Positions 1 through 4,948 of a stretch of 5,101 nucleotides of DNA are shown here, in pieces. Both the position numbers and the translations under genes were made by a program. Positions within the stretch are counted from its first letter, which is position 1. The number at the start of each line of letters is the position of its first letter. The DNA is from Pseudomonadota bacterium (GTDB lineage Bacteria; Pseudomonadota; Gammaproteobacteria; Burkholderiales; Burkholderiaceae_D). The notes under the pieces are model-generated. The model worked only from the letters and a program-made list of their open reading frames with translations, had not been told where the DNA came from and ran no database searches. Where the stretch lies: NCBI GenBank assembly GCA_023409175.1, contig JAEYIG010000199.1, positions 1-5,101 on the forward strand, given 5' to 3'.

Positions 1-242
1 GAGAGGTCGAATTCATCCATGTCGTCGTAAGGGAAGGTCAGGACATTGGTGGCGTAATCCTTTTCCCGGTATTCCCGGTTCAGGGTGCGTCCTTCTTCGG
101 CATCGACGAAGCGCAGGGTAATGGCAGCGGGCATCTGGAGCGCAGCCTGCACCCACCGGCGCAATTTCGGACGGGTCAGGACGGTTTTGAGACGTCCGTC
201 CGGATACTGGACGGACAGGGAAAGCCTGTGGCGTTCGCTCAT
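1..242 (-). CDS. ybeY: Endoribonuclease YbeY, N-terminal part (runs off the window)
   Basis: This is the first 80 codons of YbeY, a zinc-dependent RNase that matures the 3' end of 16S rRNA and takes part in ribosome quality control. The ATG is at 242-240. The visible part contains the family segment [20 protein letters not shown] at residues 53-72, which is highly conserved in YbeY. The metal-binding histidine motif lies in the C-terminal half, outside the window, so catalytic residues cannot be checked. The start codon overlaps the phoH stop codon as ATGA, which suggests translational coupling. A weak AAGG ribosome-binding element inside the phoH tail (253-256) lies 10 nt upstream. The family is about 155 residues long in E. 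coli, so roughly half is seen. Identification is strong from both motif and gene order; the gene is cut by the window edge, not visibly broken. Confidence 0.95.
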   Translation of the reverse strand, partial: MSERHRLSLSVQYPDGRLKTVLTRPKLRRWVQAALQMPAAITLRFVDAEEGRTLNREYREKDYATNVLTFPYDDMDEFDL

Positions 243-1417
243 TTCTTGTCTGCCTTCGCTGGTTCTTTCTTTTTGGCGGGTGCCACTTCTTTTGCTTTGG
301 CGGTTTCTTTCGGTCTGGCGACGGCTTTCGCATCCTTCGCGTCTTTTGCCCTGGCCTGTTCTTCGGCCTTGACCGCTTCCGTGATGGCGATTTCCGCTTC
401 TTTTACGCGCTCATCGTTGTTTTTCCGTTTGTCGGAACTTTCGTAGGCGTCGACGATGCGGGCGACAAGCGGATGGCGGACGACGTCGGCGCTCGTGAAC
501 TGGCAGAAGGAAATGCCGCGCACGTTCCGGAGGACGTTCAGGGCGTCGATCAGGCCGCTTTTCTGGTTGCGCTGCAAGTCGATCTGGGTCACGTCACCGG
601 TGATGACGGCCTTGCTGCCGAAACCGATACGGGTCAAAAACATTTTCATCTGTTCCGGTGTGGTGTTCTGGGCTTCGTCCAGAATGACGAACGCATGGTT
701 CAACGTGCGGCCGCGCATGTAGGCGAGCGGGGCGATTTCGATGGCCTGTTTTTCGAAGAGTTTTTGTGTGCGTTCGAAACCGAGCAGGTCGTACAGGGCA
801 TCATAAAGCGGACGCAGGTACGGGTCGACTTTCTGGGCAAGGTCGCCGGGCAGGAAACCGAGGCGTTCACCGGCTTCGACTGCCGGACGGGTCAGGACGA
901 TGCGCTGGACGGCGTCGCGTTCCATCGCGTCAACGGCACAGGCAACGGCAAGATAGGTCTTGCCGGTACCGGCAGGGCCGACGCCGAAAGTAATGTCATG
1001 CTCGAGGATGGATTTCAGGTAATCGACCTGTCTGGGTGTCCGGCCGCGCAGGTCGTTGCGGCGGGTTTTCAGCACCGGATTGGTCAGTTCGGATTCGACC
1101 AGCACGGCGGCAGGGATGCCAGCGGCAAGGTTCTTGTTGATCGCACGCTGTTCGACCAGTGCAAGCTGGATGTCGTTGACGGAAACGGGCTTGTCGGCAA
1201 CGGCGTAAAAATCCTCGATGACCTGCAGGCCGAGGGAAGCGTTTTTGCCACTGATGATGAAATTTCCGCCACGGCGGGCGATTTCAATATCGAGGGCTGC
1301 CGAGATCTGGCGCAGGTTTTCGTCCAGCGCACCACACAGGTTCGACAGCCGGGCGTTGTCGACCGGTTCGGGGGTGTAGTACAGGATGTCAGGGTTGTCT
1401 TTGTTTTTGCTGTTCAC
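239..1417 (-). CDS. phoH: PhoH-like ATPase (YbeZ/PhoL type)
   Basis: This 392-residue cytoplasmic P-loop ATPase belongs to the PhoH family. The copy next to ybeY is the YbeZ/PhoL type, which is thought to act with YbeY in RNA or ribosome maintenance; the exact reaction is not firmly known. Residues 1-125 form the N-terminal region typical of the YbeZ type. Walker A is GPAGTGKT at 147-154, and Walker B is VILDEAQ at 244-250 with catalytic-type D247-E248. The family segments [18 protein letters not shown] (175-192) and [10 protein letters not shown] (272-281) are also present. The start is a GTG; a GGAG lies 5 nt upstream. After about residue 330 there is a charged Lys/Ala/Glu-rich tail of about 60 residues, making the protein longer than E. 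coli YbeZ (about 346). It follows miaB after 86 bp and overlaps ybeY by 4 bp, so the three are probably one operon. Despite the name, no Pho box lies directly in front of it. Confidence 0.96.
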   Translation of the reverse strand: MNSKNKDNPDILYYTPEPVDNARLSNLCGALDENLRQISAALDIEIARRGGNFIISGKNASLGLQVIEDFYAVADKPVSVNDIQLALVEQRAINKNLAAGIPAAVLVESELTNPVLKTRRNDLRGRTPRQVDYLKSILEHDITFGVGPAGTGKTYLAVACAVDAMERDAVQRIVLTRPAVEAGERLGFLPGDLAQKVDPYLRPLYDALYDLLGFERTQKLFEKQAIEIAPLAYMRGRTLNHAFVILDEAQNTTPEQMKMFLTRIGFGSKAVITGDVTQIDLQRNQKSGLIDALNVLRNVRGISFCQFTSADVVRHPLVARIVDAYESSDKRKNNDERVKEAEIAITEAVKAEEQARAKDAKDAKAVARPKETAKAKEVAPAKKKEPAKADKK

Positions 1418-1452
1418 AGTCGCTCCATTTGTTGACGTGAAGGATAGTTTTT

Positions 1453-1458
1453 ATTGTA
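1453..1458 (-). promoter_or_regulatory. Possible weak -10 element upstream of phoH
   Basis: The 86-bp miaB-phoH gap contains TACAAT on the minus strand, five of six matches to the sigma-70 -10 consensus and 35 nt upstream of the phoH GTG. No acceptable -35 hexamer is found 16-18 bp further upstream and there is no extended -10 TG. An internal phoH promoter is therefore only a possibility. No terminator hairpin is visible in the gap either, which fits co-transcription with miaB. Confidence 0.2.
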
Positions 1459-1503
1459 AGCCCGCAGACCGGTTTTGTTTTGCCTTTTCTCGCGGATTCC
1501 GGA

Positions 1504-2850
1504 TTATTTGCCCGTTTCGGCCAATTCTCCCTTCAGGGCAAAATTGAGGGTTTCGGTGATCCTGACGTCTGCCATCTGGCCGAGCAGTCTTTCCGGGTTT
1601 TCGCCTCCGGGAATGTGGACGACGCGGTTGTTTTCCGTACGTCCCTGGATCTGTCCGGGGTTGCGCTGGGAAAGGCCGTCGATCAGGACACGCTGGGTGG
1701 TTCCGACCATGTCGAGGTTGTGCTGCCGGGTCTGTGCGTCAATGCGGTTCTGCAGGCGTTGCAGGCGGTCCTTGCGCACATCCAGCGGGATATCAATCGG
1801 GAGTGAGGCGGCAGGGGTTCCCGGACGCGGGCTGAAAAGGAAGGAAAAGCTGTTGTCGAAGTCGATGTCGTCGATCAGTTTCATCATGGCGTCGAAATCG
1901 GCATCGGTCTCGCCGGGGAAACCGACGATGAAGTCGCTGGAGACGAGCAGGTCAGGGCGGATGGCTTTCAGCCTGCGGATGATGGACTTGTATTCGAGTG
2001 CCGTGTAGCCCCGTTTCATGGCGGCCAGTATGCGGTCGGAACCGTGCTGGGCTGGCAGGTAAAGGTGGCTGACGAGTTGTGGCACGCGTTCGTAAACGTC
2101 GATCAGGCGCTGGGTGAATTCTTTCGGGTGGCTGGTGACAAAGCGGATGCGTTCGATGCCGGGAATGTCGGCGACGGTTTCGATCAGCAGCGCAAAATCG
2201 GCGGTTTCACCCCCTTCCATCGCTCCCCGGTAGGCGTTGACGTTTTGCCCGAGCAGGGTGATTTCTTTCACTCCCTGATCGGCGAGTCCGGCGACTTCGA
2301 TGAGCACGTCTTCCAGCGGACGGGACACTTCCGCGCCACGGGTGTATGGGACGATGCAGTAGCTGCAGAATTTGCTGCAGCCTTCCATGATCGAGACATA
2401 GGCTGTCGGCATTTCCACCCGTGCCGGAGGCAGGTAATCGAATTTTTCGATTTCAGGGAAACTGATGTCGATTTGCGCTTCGCCGGTTTTTTCGTATTCG
2501 TGGATCATTTTCGGCAGGCGGTGTAGCGTCTGGGGGCCAAATACGATGTTGACGTAAGGCGCGCGCCGGACGATGGTTTCGCCTTCCTGCGACGCGACGC
2601 AGCCGGAAACGCCGATGATCAGATCCGGTTTTTTCTTGCGGAGGCTTTTGTTGAAACGGCCAAGGTCGGAAAACACTTTTTCCTGTGCCTTTTCACGGAC
2701 TGAACAGGTGTTCAACAGGATCAGGTCGGCTTCCTCGGCCTTGTCGGTACGGGCATAACCGTCAGTGACTTCGAGAAGGTCGGCCATTTTGCCCGAGTCG
2801 TACTCGTTCATCTGGCAGCCGAATGTTTTGATGAATACTTTCTTTTGCAT
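1504..2850 (-). CDS. miaB: tRNA-2-methylthio-N6-dimethylallyladenosine synthase MiaB
   Basis: MiaB is a cytoplasmic radical-SAM enzyme that adds the 2-methylthio group to N6-isopentenyladenosine at position 37 of tRNAs reading codons that start with U. From the chosen ATG it has 448 residues. The N-terminal methylthiotransferase domain carries the three auxiliary-cluster cysteines C12 (KTFGCQMN), C49 (LNTCSVRE) and C84 (VSGCVAS). The radical-SAM motif CxxxCxxC is C158, C162 and C165 in [22 protein letters not shown]-type RNA-binding domain fills roughly the last 65 residues. All six cluster cysteines are present, so the enzyme should be active. The ATG at 2850 gives the family-typical start [15 protein letters not shown] but has no clear ribosome binding site. 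An in-frame GTG at 2886 would add 12 residues and does have GGTGGA 6 nt upstream. It leads the probable miaB-phoH-ybeY operon. Confidence 0.95.
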   Translation of the reverse strand: MQKKVFIKTFGCQMNEYDSGKMADLLEVTDGYARTDKAEEADLILLNTCSVREKAQEKVFSDLGRFNKSLRKKKPDLIIGVSGCVASQEGETIVRRAPYVNIVFGPQTLHRLPKMIHEYEKTGEAQIDISFPEIEKFDYLPPARVEMPTAYVSIMEGCSKFCSYCIVPYTRGAEVSRPLEDVLIEVAGLADQGVKEITLLGQNVNAYRGAMEGGETADFALLIETVADIPGIERIRFVTSHPKEFTQRLIDVYERVPQLVSHLYLPAQHGSDRILAAMKRGYTALEYKSIIRRLKAIRPDLLVSSDFIVGFPGETDADFDAMMKLIDDIDFDNSFSFLFSPRPGTPAASLPIDIPLDVRKDRLQRLQNRIDAQTRQHNLDMVGTTQRVLIDGLSQRNPGQIQGRTENNRVVHIPGGENPERLLGQMADVRITETLNFALKGELAETGK

Positions 2851-2864
2851 GGTGTTACGGATGA

Positions 2865-2878
2865 CCGTCTTATGACGG
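2865..2878 (-). repeat. Short hairpin just upstream of the miaB ATG
   Basis: On the minus strand CCGTC-ATAA-GACGG forms a perfect 5-bp GC-rich stem with a 4-nt loop, ending 14 nt before the ATG at 2850. If translation starts at that ATG, it sits in the mRNA leader. If it starts at the GTG at 2886, the hairpin is inside the coding sequence. It has no U tract and is not a terminator. Confidence 0.45.
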
Positions 2879-2892
2879 AATTTCACAATGAA

Positions 2893-2898
2893 TCCACC
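2893..2898 (-). promoter_or_regulatory. Candidate ribosome binding site for an alternative miaB GTG start
   Basis: GGTGGA on the minus strand lies 6 nt upstream of the in-frame GTG at 2886-2884. It is the only Shine-Dalgarno-like sequence near the miaB start, so it favours the longer form. Family alignment favours the shorter form starting at 2850. The sequence alone does not settle this. Confidence 0.35.
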
Positions 2899-2899
2899 A

Positions 2900-2927
2900 G
2901 TTTAACCGAATTTTCCGGCGTTACCAA
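2900..2927 (-). promoter_or_regulatory. Weak candidate miaB promoter
   Basis: On the minus strand TTGGTA (2922-2927, four of six matches to TTGACA) and TTAAAC (2900-2905, three of six matches to TATAAT) are separated by 16 bp. A transcript from here would begin around 2893, too close to the GTG at 2886 for its GGTGGA site to be transcribed intact, but well placed for the ATG at 2850. The match is poor, and miaB could instead be reached by read-through from hicAB. Confidence 0.25.
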
Positions 2928-2940
2928 AACGTTACCAAAA
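2919..2940. repeat. Exact 11-bp tandem repeat between hicB and miaB
   Basis: CGTTACCAAAA occurs twice with no gap, at 2919-2929 and 2930-2940. Read on the minus strand the pair contains TGGTAACGTTTTGGTAAC, two 7-mers separated by 4 bp. That is the geometry of sites bound by PhoB and other OmpR-family regulators. The 7-mer differs by one base from TTGTAAC, the first half of the pstS Pho box in this window. It begins 10 bp past the hicB stop codon and overlaps the candidate miaB -35. Confidence 0.6.
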
Positions 2941-2950
2941 GATCGGGAAA

Positions 2951-3292
2951 TCAGTTGGGCTTAGTCGATTGGGACAGCTTCTTCGCGACGATGGCATTCA
3001 GTGAGACGCCTTCTTTGGCGGCTTCGATGGCGAGTGCACGGTGCAGGGACTTGTCGATGCGGACGTTGAAGCTGCCGGAATATTTCCTGCGCGCCGGGGC
3101 GAGCGGGATTTTCAATCCCTTGTCCCGATACACTTCTTTCATGGCATCCCATGCCGTTGCGAGTTCGGACAATGCCGCTTCGGGCGTTGGGCCGAAGGCG
3201 GAAATTTCGGGCAGCTCGGCAAAATGGGCAAGCCATGCACCGTCGTCATCCAGATACAAACTGACGGAAAAACCGTCAAACCGGTCATTCAT
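2951..3292 (-). CDS. hicB: HicB-family antitoxin with ribbon-helix-helix domain
   Basis: This is a 113-residue antitoxin that should bind and block the HicA RNase and repress its own operon. Residues 8-60 form the partial RNase H-like HicB domain, containing FSVSLYLDDDGAWLAHFAELP and the EAALSELATAWDAMKE helix. Residues 71-108 (starting YSGSFNVRIDKSLHRAL, then EGVSLNAIVAKKL) match the ribbon-helix-helix DNA-binding domain found at the C terminus of one HicB subgroup. The ATG at 3292 is chosen because GGGGAG lies 7 nt upstream; a GTG at 3307 would add five residues but lies upstream of that site and inside an inverted repeat. It follows hicA by 58 bp, a wider gap than is common for this pair. 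There is no frameshift or truncation, so the antitoxin looks functional. No terminator is seen before miaB, 100 bp downstream. Confidence 0.92.
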   Translation of the reverse strand: MNDRFDGFSVSLYLDDDGAWLAHFAELPEISAFGPTPEAALSELATAWDAMKEVYRDKGLKIPLAPARRKYSGSFNVRIDKSLHRALAIEAAKEGVSLNAIVAKKLSQSTKPN

Positions 3293-3299
3293 AGTTTTT

Positions 3300-3305
3300 C
3301 TCCCC
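3300..3305 (-). promoter_or_regulatory. Strong ribosome binding site of hicB
   Basis: GGGGAG on the minus strand sits 7 nt upstream of the hicB ATG and fixes that start. It is a much better site than anything in front of hicA, so the antitoxin should be translated more efficiently than the toxin. It directly abuts the end of an inverted repeat. Confidence 0.8.
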
Positions 3306-3347
3306 ACGCTTTATGCAAGGCAAGATGATGGTTGGCCGATAAAGCGT
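3306..3347 (-). repeat. Perfect 9-bp inverted repeat in the hicA-hicB gap
   Basis: ACGCTTTAT and ATAAAGCGT lie at 3306-3314 and 3339-3347, separated by 24 bp, and together they fill most of the 58-bp gap between hicA and hicB. In the mRNA the stem would end at the base just before the hicB GGGGAG site. It could be a regulatory RNA hairpin that modulates hicB translation, or a pair of operator half-sites. There is no U tract, so it is not an intrinsic terminator. Confidence 0.6.
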
Positions 3348-3350
3348 TTT

Positions 3351-3614
3351 TCATGATTTCCCCAGGAGCGAATGTGTCAGGTTTTCTTCCTGATCTATTA
3401 TGAACAATATTCGCCTGACCTGATAGGATTTCGCATATTTGCCGATGGACTGGATGGGGACAAGGGTGTTCTTCGGCGATATCCATATACGGTGCGATCC
3501 CTTCTGGCGGGCGAATGTCCAGCCCTCTGACCTCAAAAGCCTTTCCAGTTCTTCAAACGCCAGTTTGTCCGGAGCCCTTTTCGCTTTCGCCAGCAGTTTT
3601 TCGCGTTGATTCAT
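3351..3614 (-). CDS. hicA: HicA-family mRNA interferase toxin
   Basis: HicA is a small cytoplasmic RNase with a double-stranded-RNA-binding-like fold; it cleaves mRNA and tmRNA when not held by HicB. This protein has 87 residues, the size of the longer HicA subgroup that begins with a REKLL helix. The catalytic histidine is H41 in the family signature GSHRIW (39-44), preceded by GWTFARQK. The closing YQVRRIL (64-70) matches the conserved C-terminal helix. Nothing is broken, so it should be toxic. The ATG at 3614 gives the full family N terminus (MNQREKLLAKAKRAP), but no Shine-Dalgarno sequence precedes it. The gene reads as more AT-rich than the miaB-phoH cluster, which fits acquisition by transfer, as is usual for such modules. 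It diverges from pstS. Confidence 0.93.
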   Translation of the reverse strand: MNQREKLLAKAKRAPDKLAFEELERLLRSEGWTFARQKGSHRIWISPKNTLVPIQSIGKYAKSYQVRRILFIIDQEENLTHSLLGKS

Positions 3615-3619
3615 TTTGT

Positions 3620-3633
3620 AACTGTATATAGTT
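3620..3633. promoter_or_regulatory. Candidate HicB operator (palindrome over the hicA -10)
   Basis: AACTGTATATAGTT is a 14-bp palindrome with a single mismatched pair (3624/3629), and one more pair (3618/3635) extends it. It covers the predicted -10 of hicA and begins 6 bp from the hicA start codon. This is where an autorepressor would bind, and HicB here carries a ribbon-helix-helix domain suited to such a site. Assignment to HicB is inference. Confidence 0.5.
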
Positions 3634-3649
3634 GCAAATATGGCGTCAA
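3621..3649 (-). promoter_or_regulatory. Candidate hicA promoter, very close to the start codon
   Basis: On the minus strand TTGACG (3644-3649, five of six matches to the -35 consensus) is followed after 17 bp by TACAGT (3621-3626, four of six). An alternative -10, TATACA (3623-3628), gives a 15-bp spacer. With the 17-bp spacing, transcription would start at about 3614, the first base of the hicA ATG, so the transcript would be leaderless or nearly so. Confidence 0.5.
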
Positions 3650-3655
3650 GCCCCG

Positions 3656-3673
3656 TTGATCCTTATTGATCCT
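3656..3673. repeat. Helically phased direct repeat TTGATCCT
   Basis: TTGATCCT occurs at 3656-3663 and 3666-3673, exactly 10 bp apart, so both copies face the same side of the DNA. They lie just upstream of the candidate hicA -35, where a class I activator would bind. The binding protein is unknown. Confidence 0.4.
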
Positions 3674-3680
3674 GTATGGA

Positions 3681-3698
3681 AGCGGAATTGTTACCGCT
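3681..3698. repeat. Short inverted repeat in the hicA-pstS gap
   Basis: AGCGG and CCGCT form perfect 5-bp arms around an 8-bp centre. There is no U tract in either direction, so it is not a terminator. It may be an operator or may be chance. Confidence 0.2.
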
Positions 3699-3718
3699 CA
3701 CGGCAGGCTCGTTTCACT

Positions 3719-3760
3719 TTTGTGACAAACATTCCGGAATTTCCGCGTTTTTGTAACAAA
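3719..3760. repeat. Two TTTGTRACAAA palindromes 31 bp apart
   Basis: TTTGTGACAAA (3719-3729) and TTTGTAACAAA (3750-3760) are 11-bp palindromes that differ only at the central base. Their start-to-start distance of 31 bp is close to three helical turns. The second overlaps the first half of the pstS Pho box. A perfect 10-bp palindrome, ATTCCGGAAT (3731-3740), lies between them. Confidence 0.45.
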
Positions 3761-3784
3761 GTTGTCATATTCGTTTTTTACAGT
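3751..3784 (+). promoter_or_regulatory. pstS promoter with Pho box
   Basis: TTGTAACaaagTTGTCAT (3751-3768) has the PhoB-box layout of two 7-mers separated by 4 AT-rich bases; the second half matches CTGTCAT in six of seven positions. As in classical Pho promoters, it takes the place of a -35 element. The -10 candidate TACAGT (3779-3784) follows after 10 bp, the usual distance. Transcription would start near 3791, giving a leader of about 46 nt. Phosphate starvation should switch pstS on through PhoB/PhoR. Confidence 0.7.
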
Positions 3785-3796
3785 GTGCATATCCCA

Positions 3797-3828
3797 GTTT
3801 TTTACCAAGTGAGTTTTTTACAAAGTGA
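3797..3828 (+). repeat. 16-bp tandem duplication in the pstS leader
   Basis: GTTTTTTACCAAGTGA (3797-3812) and GTTTTTTACAAAGTGA (3813-3828) are adjacent copies with one mismatch. The core GTTTTTTAC also occurs at 3773-3781, over the -10 element, so starts are spaced 24 and 16 bp apart. Both tandem copies lie in the predicted untranslated leader. Each ends in GTGAG, counting the base that follows it, and in the second copy this forms part of the pstS ribosome binding site. Confidence 0.7.
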
Positions 3829-3830
3829 GG
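3827..3830 (+). promoter_or_regulatory. Ribosome binding site that sets the pstS start
   Basis: GAGG ends directly before the ATG at 3831 and 6 nt before the ATG at 3837. Only the second spacing is workable. A GTG at 3825 lies upstream of GAGG and is excluded on the same ground. This fixes the start at 3837, which also gives a clean signal peptide. Confidence 0.75.
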
Positions 3831-3836
3831 ATGTGT

Positions 3837-4871
3837 ATGAAAGTCTCTTTTACAGGCAGGTTAATCATGGCAGCGGCATCGGCACTCGTATGTGCATCGG
3901 TATCCGCGGCGGACATTACGGGGGCCGGAGCGACCTTCCCTTATCCGATTTATGCAAAATGGGCAGAATCCTATAAGTCGGTTACCGGTACCAAGCTGAA
4001 TTATCAAGCCATTGGTTCCGGCGGCGGCATCAAGCAGATCAAGGCCAAAACAGTCGATTTCGGCGCTTCCGACATGCCGTTGAAAGCGTCTGAATTGCAG
4101 GCGGCCGGTCTGGTCCAGTTCCCTGCGATCCTGGGTGGTGTTGTGCCAATCGTCAACCTTCAGGGCGTGAAAGCCGGTCAGCTGAAGATGTCGGGCGACG
4201 TTCTGGCTGACATTTACCTTGGCAAGATCACCAAATGGAACGATTCGAAAATCACTTCCATGAATCCGGGCCTCTCCCTGCCGGGTTCGGCGATTACGGT
4301 CGTACACCGCGCTGACGGTTCGGGCACGTCTTTCCTCTGGACGGATTACCTGTCCAAGGTCAGTCCGGATTTCAAATCGAAAGTCGGTTCCGGTACCGCT
4401 GTGAAATGGCCGACCGGTGTGGGTGGAAAGGGTAACGAAGGCGTGGCCGCCAACGTCCAGCGTATCAAGGGTTCCATCGGTTACGTCGAATACGCTTACG
4501 CCAAGAAAAACAATATCGCCTATACCCAGCTGAAGGGCAAGAACGGCAAGTTCATCACGCCTGACGACTCCTCGTTCAAGCAGGCTGCCGCCAGGGCTCC
4601 ATGGGGCAAGACCCCGGGTTATGGCGTAATCCTGACGAACGGCTCCGGCTGGCCGATCACGGGCGCTTCTTTCATCCTGATGCAGAAGGTCCAGTCTGAT
4701 CCTGCCAAGGCGGCTGAAGTGCTGAAGTTCTTTGACTGGTCGTTCAAAAATGGCGGCAAGATGGCAACTGACCTGGACTACGTCGCCCTGCCTGCCCCGG
4801 TCGTGAAGATGATCCAGAAATCCTGGAAGGCCGAGCTCAAAGGCGCCAATGGTCAGGCTGTCTGGAAGTAA
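3837..4871 (+). CDS. pstS: Periplasmic phosphate-binding protein PstS
   Basis: PstS captures inorganic phosphate in the periplasm and passes it to the PstCAB ABC transporter; it also feeds the phosphate signal to PhoR. The protein has 344 residues, close to the E. coli length. Residues 1-25 are a Sec signal peptide: a positive start (MKVSFTGR), a hydrophobic core, and a VSA-A cleavage region near residue 24 or 25. The mature protein begins with the family signature ITGAGATFPYPIY (27-39). Phosphate-contacting loops are visible as AIGSGGGIKQI (58-68), VDFGASDMPL (73-82) and HRADGSGTSF (157-166), followed by GVGGKGNEGVAANVQ (194-208). There is no lipobox, so it is a soluble periplasmic protein. 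It is the first gene of the pst operon, driven by a Pho-box promoter, and is followed by a hairpin before pstC. Confidence 0.97.
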   Translation: MKVSFTGRLIMAAASALVCASVSAADITGAGATFPYPIYAKWAESYKSVTGTKLNYQAIGSGGGIKQIKAKTVDFGASDMPLKASELQAAGLVQFPAILGGVVPIVNLQGVKAGQLKMSGDVLADIYLGKITKWNDSKITSMNPGLSLPGSAITVVHRADGSGTSFLWTDYLSKVSPDFKSKVGSGTAVKWPTGVGGKGNEGVAANVQRIKGSIGYVEYAYAKKNNIAYTQLKGKNGKFITPDDSSFKQAAARAPWGKTPGYGVILTNGSGWPITGASFILMQKVQSDPAKAAEVLKFFDWSFKNGGKMATDLDYVALPAPVVKMIQKSWKAELKGANGQAVWK

Positions 4872-4898
4872 GCCGGTGTTTGAATCAGGAATGAAGAT

Positions 4899-4914
4899 AA
4901 CAGTTTAACAGTTT
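4899..4914 (+). repeat. 8-bp tandem repeat downstream of pstS
   Basis: AACAGTTT occurs twice in a row, 27 bp after the pstS stop codon and just before the pstS-pstC hairpin. No function can be assigned. Confidence 0.35.
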
Positions 4915-4921
4915 TACTGAT

Positions 4922-4948
4922 GCCTGCTTTTCCAAAAGAGAAGCAGGC
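4922..4948 (+). terminator. Hairpin between pstS and pstC (partial terminator or mRNA stabiliser)
   Basis: GCCTGCTTTTC pairs with GAGAAGCAGGC, an 11-bp stem with one G-U pair and a 5-nt CAAAA loop. Only three Us follow it before a C, so termination is probably incomplete. Such a hairpin can lower pstC expression relative to pstS and protect the pstS message from 3' exonucleases. This fits the need for many PstS molecules per transporter. Confidence 0.65.

Noticed and set aside
1415..1430. A tiny frame ATG GAG CGA CTG TGA overlapping the phoH GTG start, suggesting a leader peptide
   Set aside because: It is only four codons long and has no ribosome binding site of its own; its GAG is part of the phoH site. 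Chance is the simplest explanation.
473..1435. A 320-codon open frame on the plus strand, antisense to phoH
   Set aside because: It is a shadow of phoH. The minus-strand frame has complete PhoH motifs, while the antisense translation shows no recognisable domain and no ribosome binding site was found.
2044..2526. A 160-codon plus-strand frame antisense to miaB
   Set aside because: It lies wholly inside miaB, whose cysteine motifs are intact in the other strand; nothing recognisable is encoded.
2955..3356. A 133-codon plus-strand frame antisense to hicB
   Set aside because: HicB on the minus strand has both expected domains and a strong ribosome binding site. The antisense frame has no family resemblance.
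3681..3698. The AGCGG/CCGCT inverted repeat as a terminator for either strand
   Set aside because: The arms are only 5 bp, the centre is 8 bp, and no U tract follows. It also lies between two divergent promoters where a terminator is not expected.
3825..3833. GTG at 3825 or ATG at 3831 as the pstS start
   Set aside because: Both lie upstream of or directly against GAGG. The ATG at 3837 has correct spacing and gives a standard signal peptide.
3632..3976. A 114-codon plus-strand frame across the hicA-pstS gap into pstS
   Set aside because: It overlaps the Pho-box promoter and the pstS signal peptide in another frame and has no ribosome binding site.
3861..4307. A 148-codon minus-strand frame inside pstS
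   Set aside because: It is a shadow of the well-identified pstS coding region.
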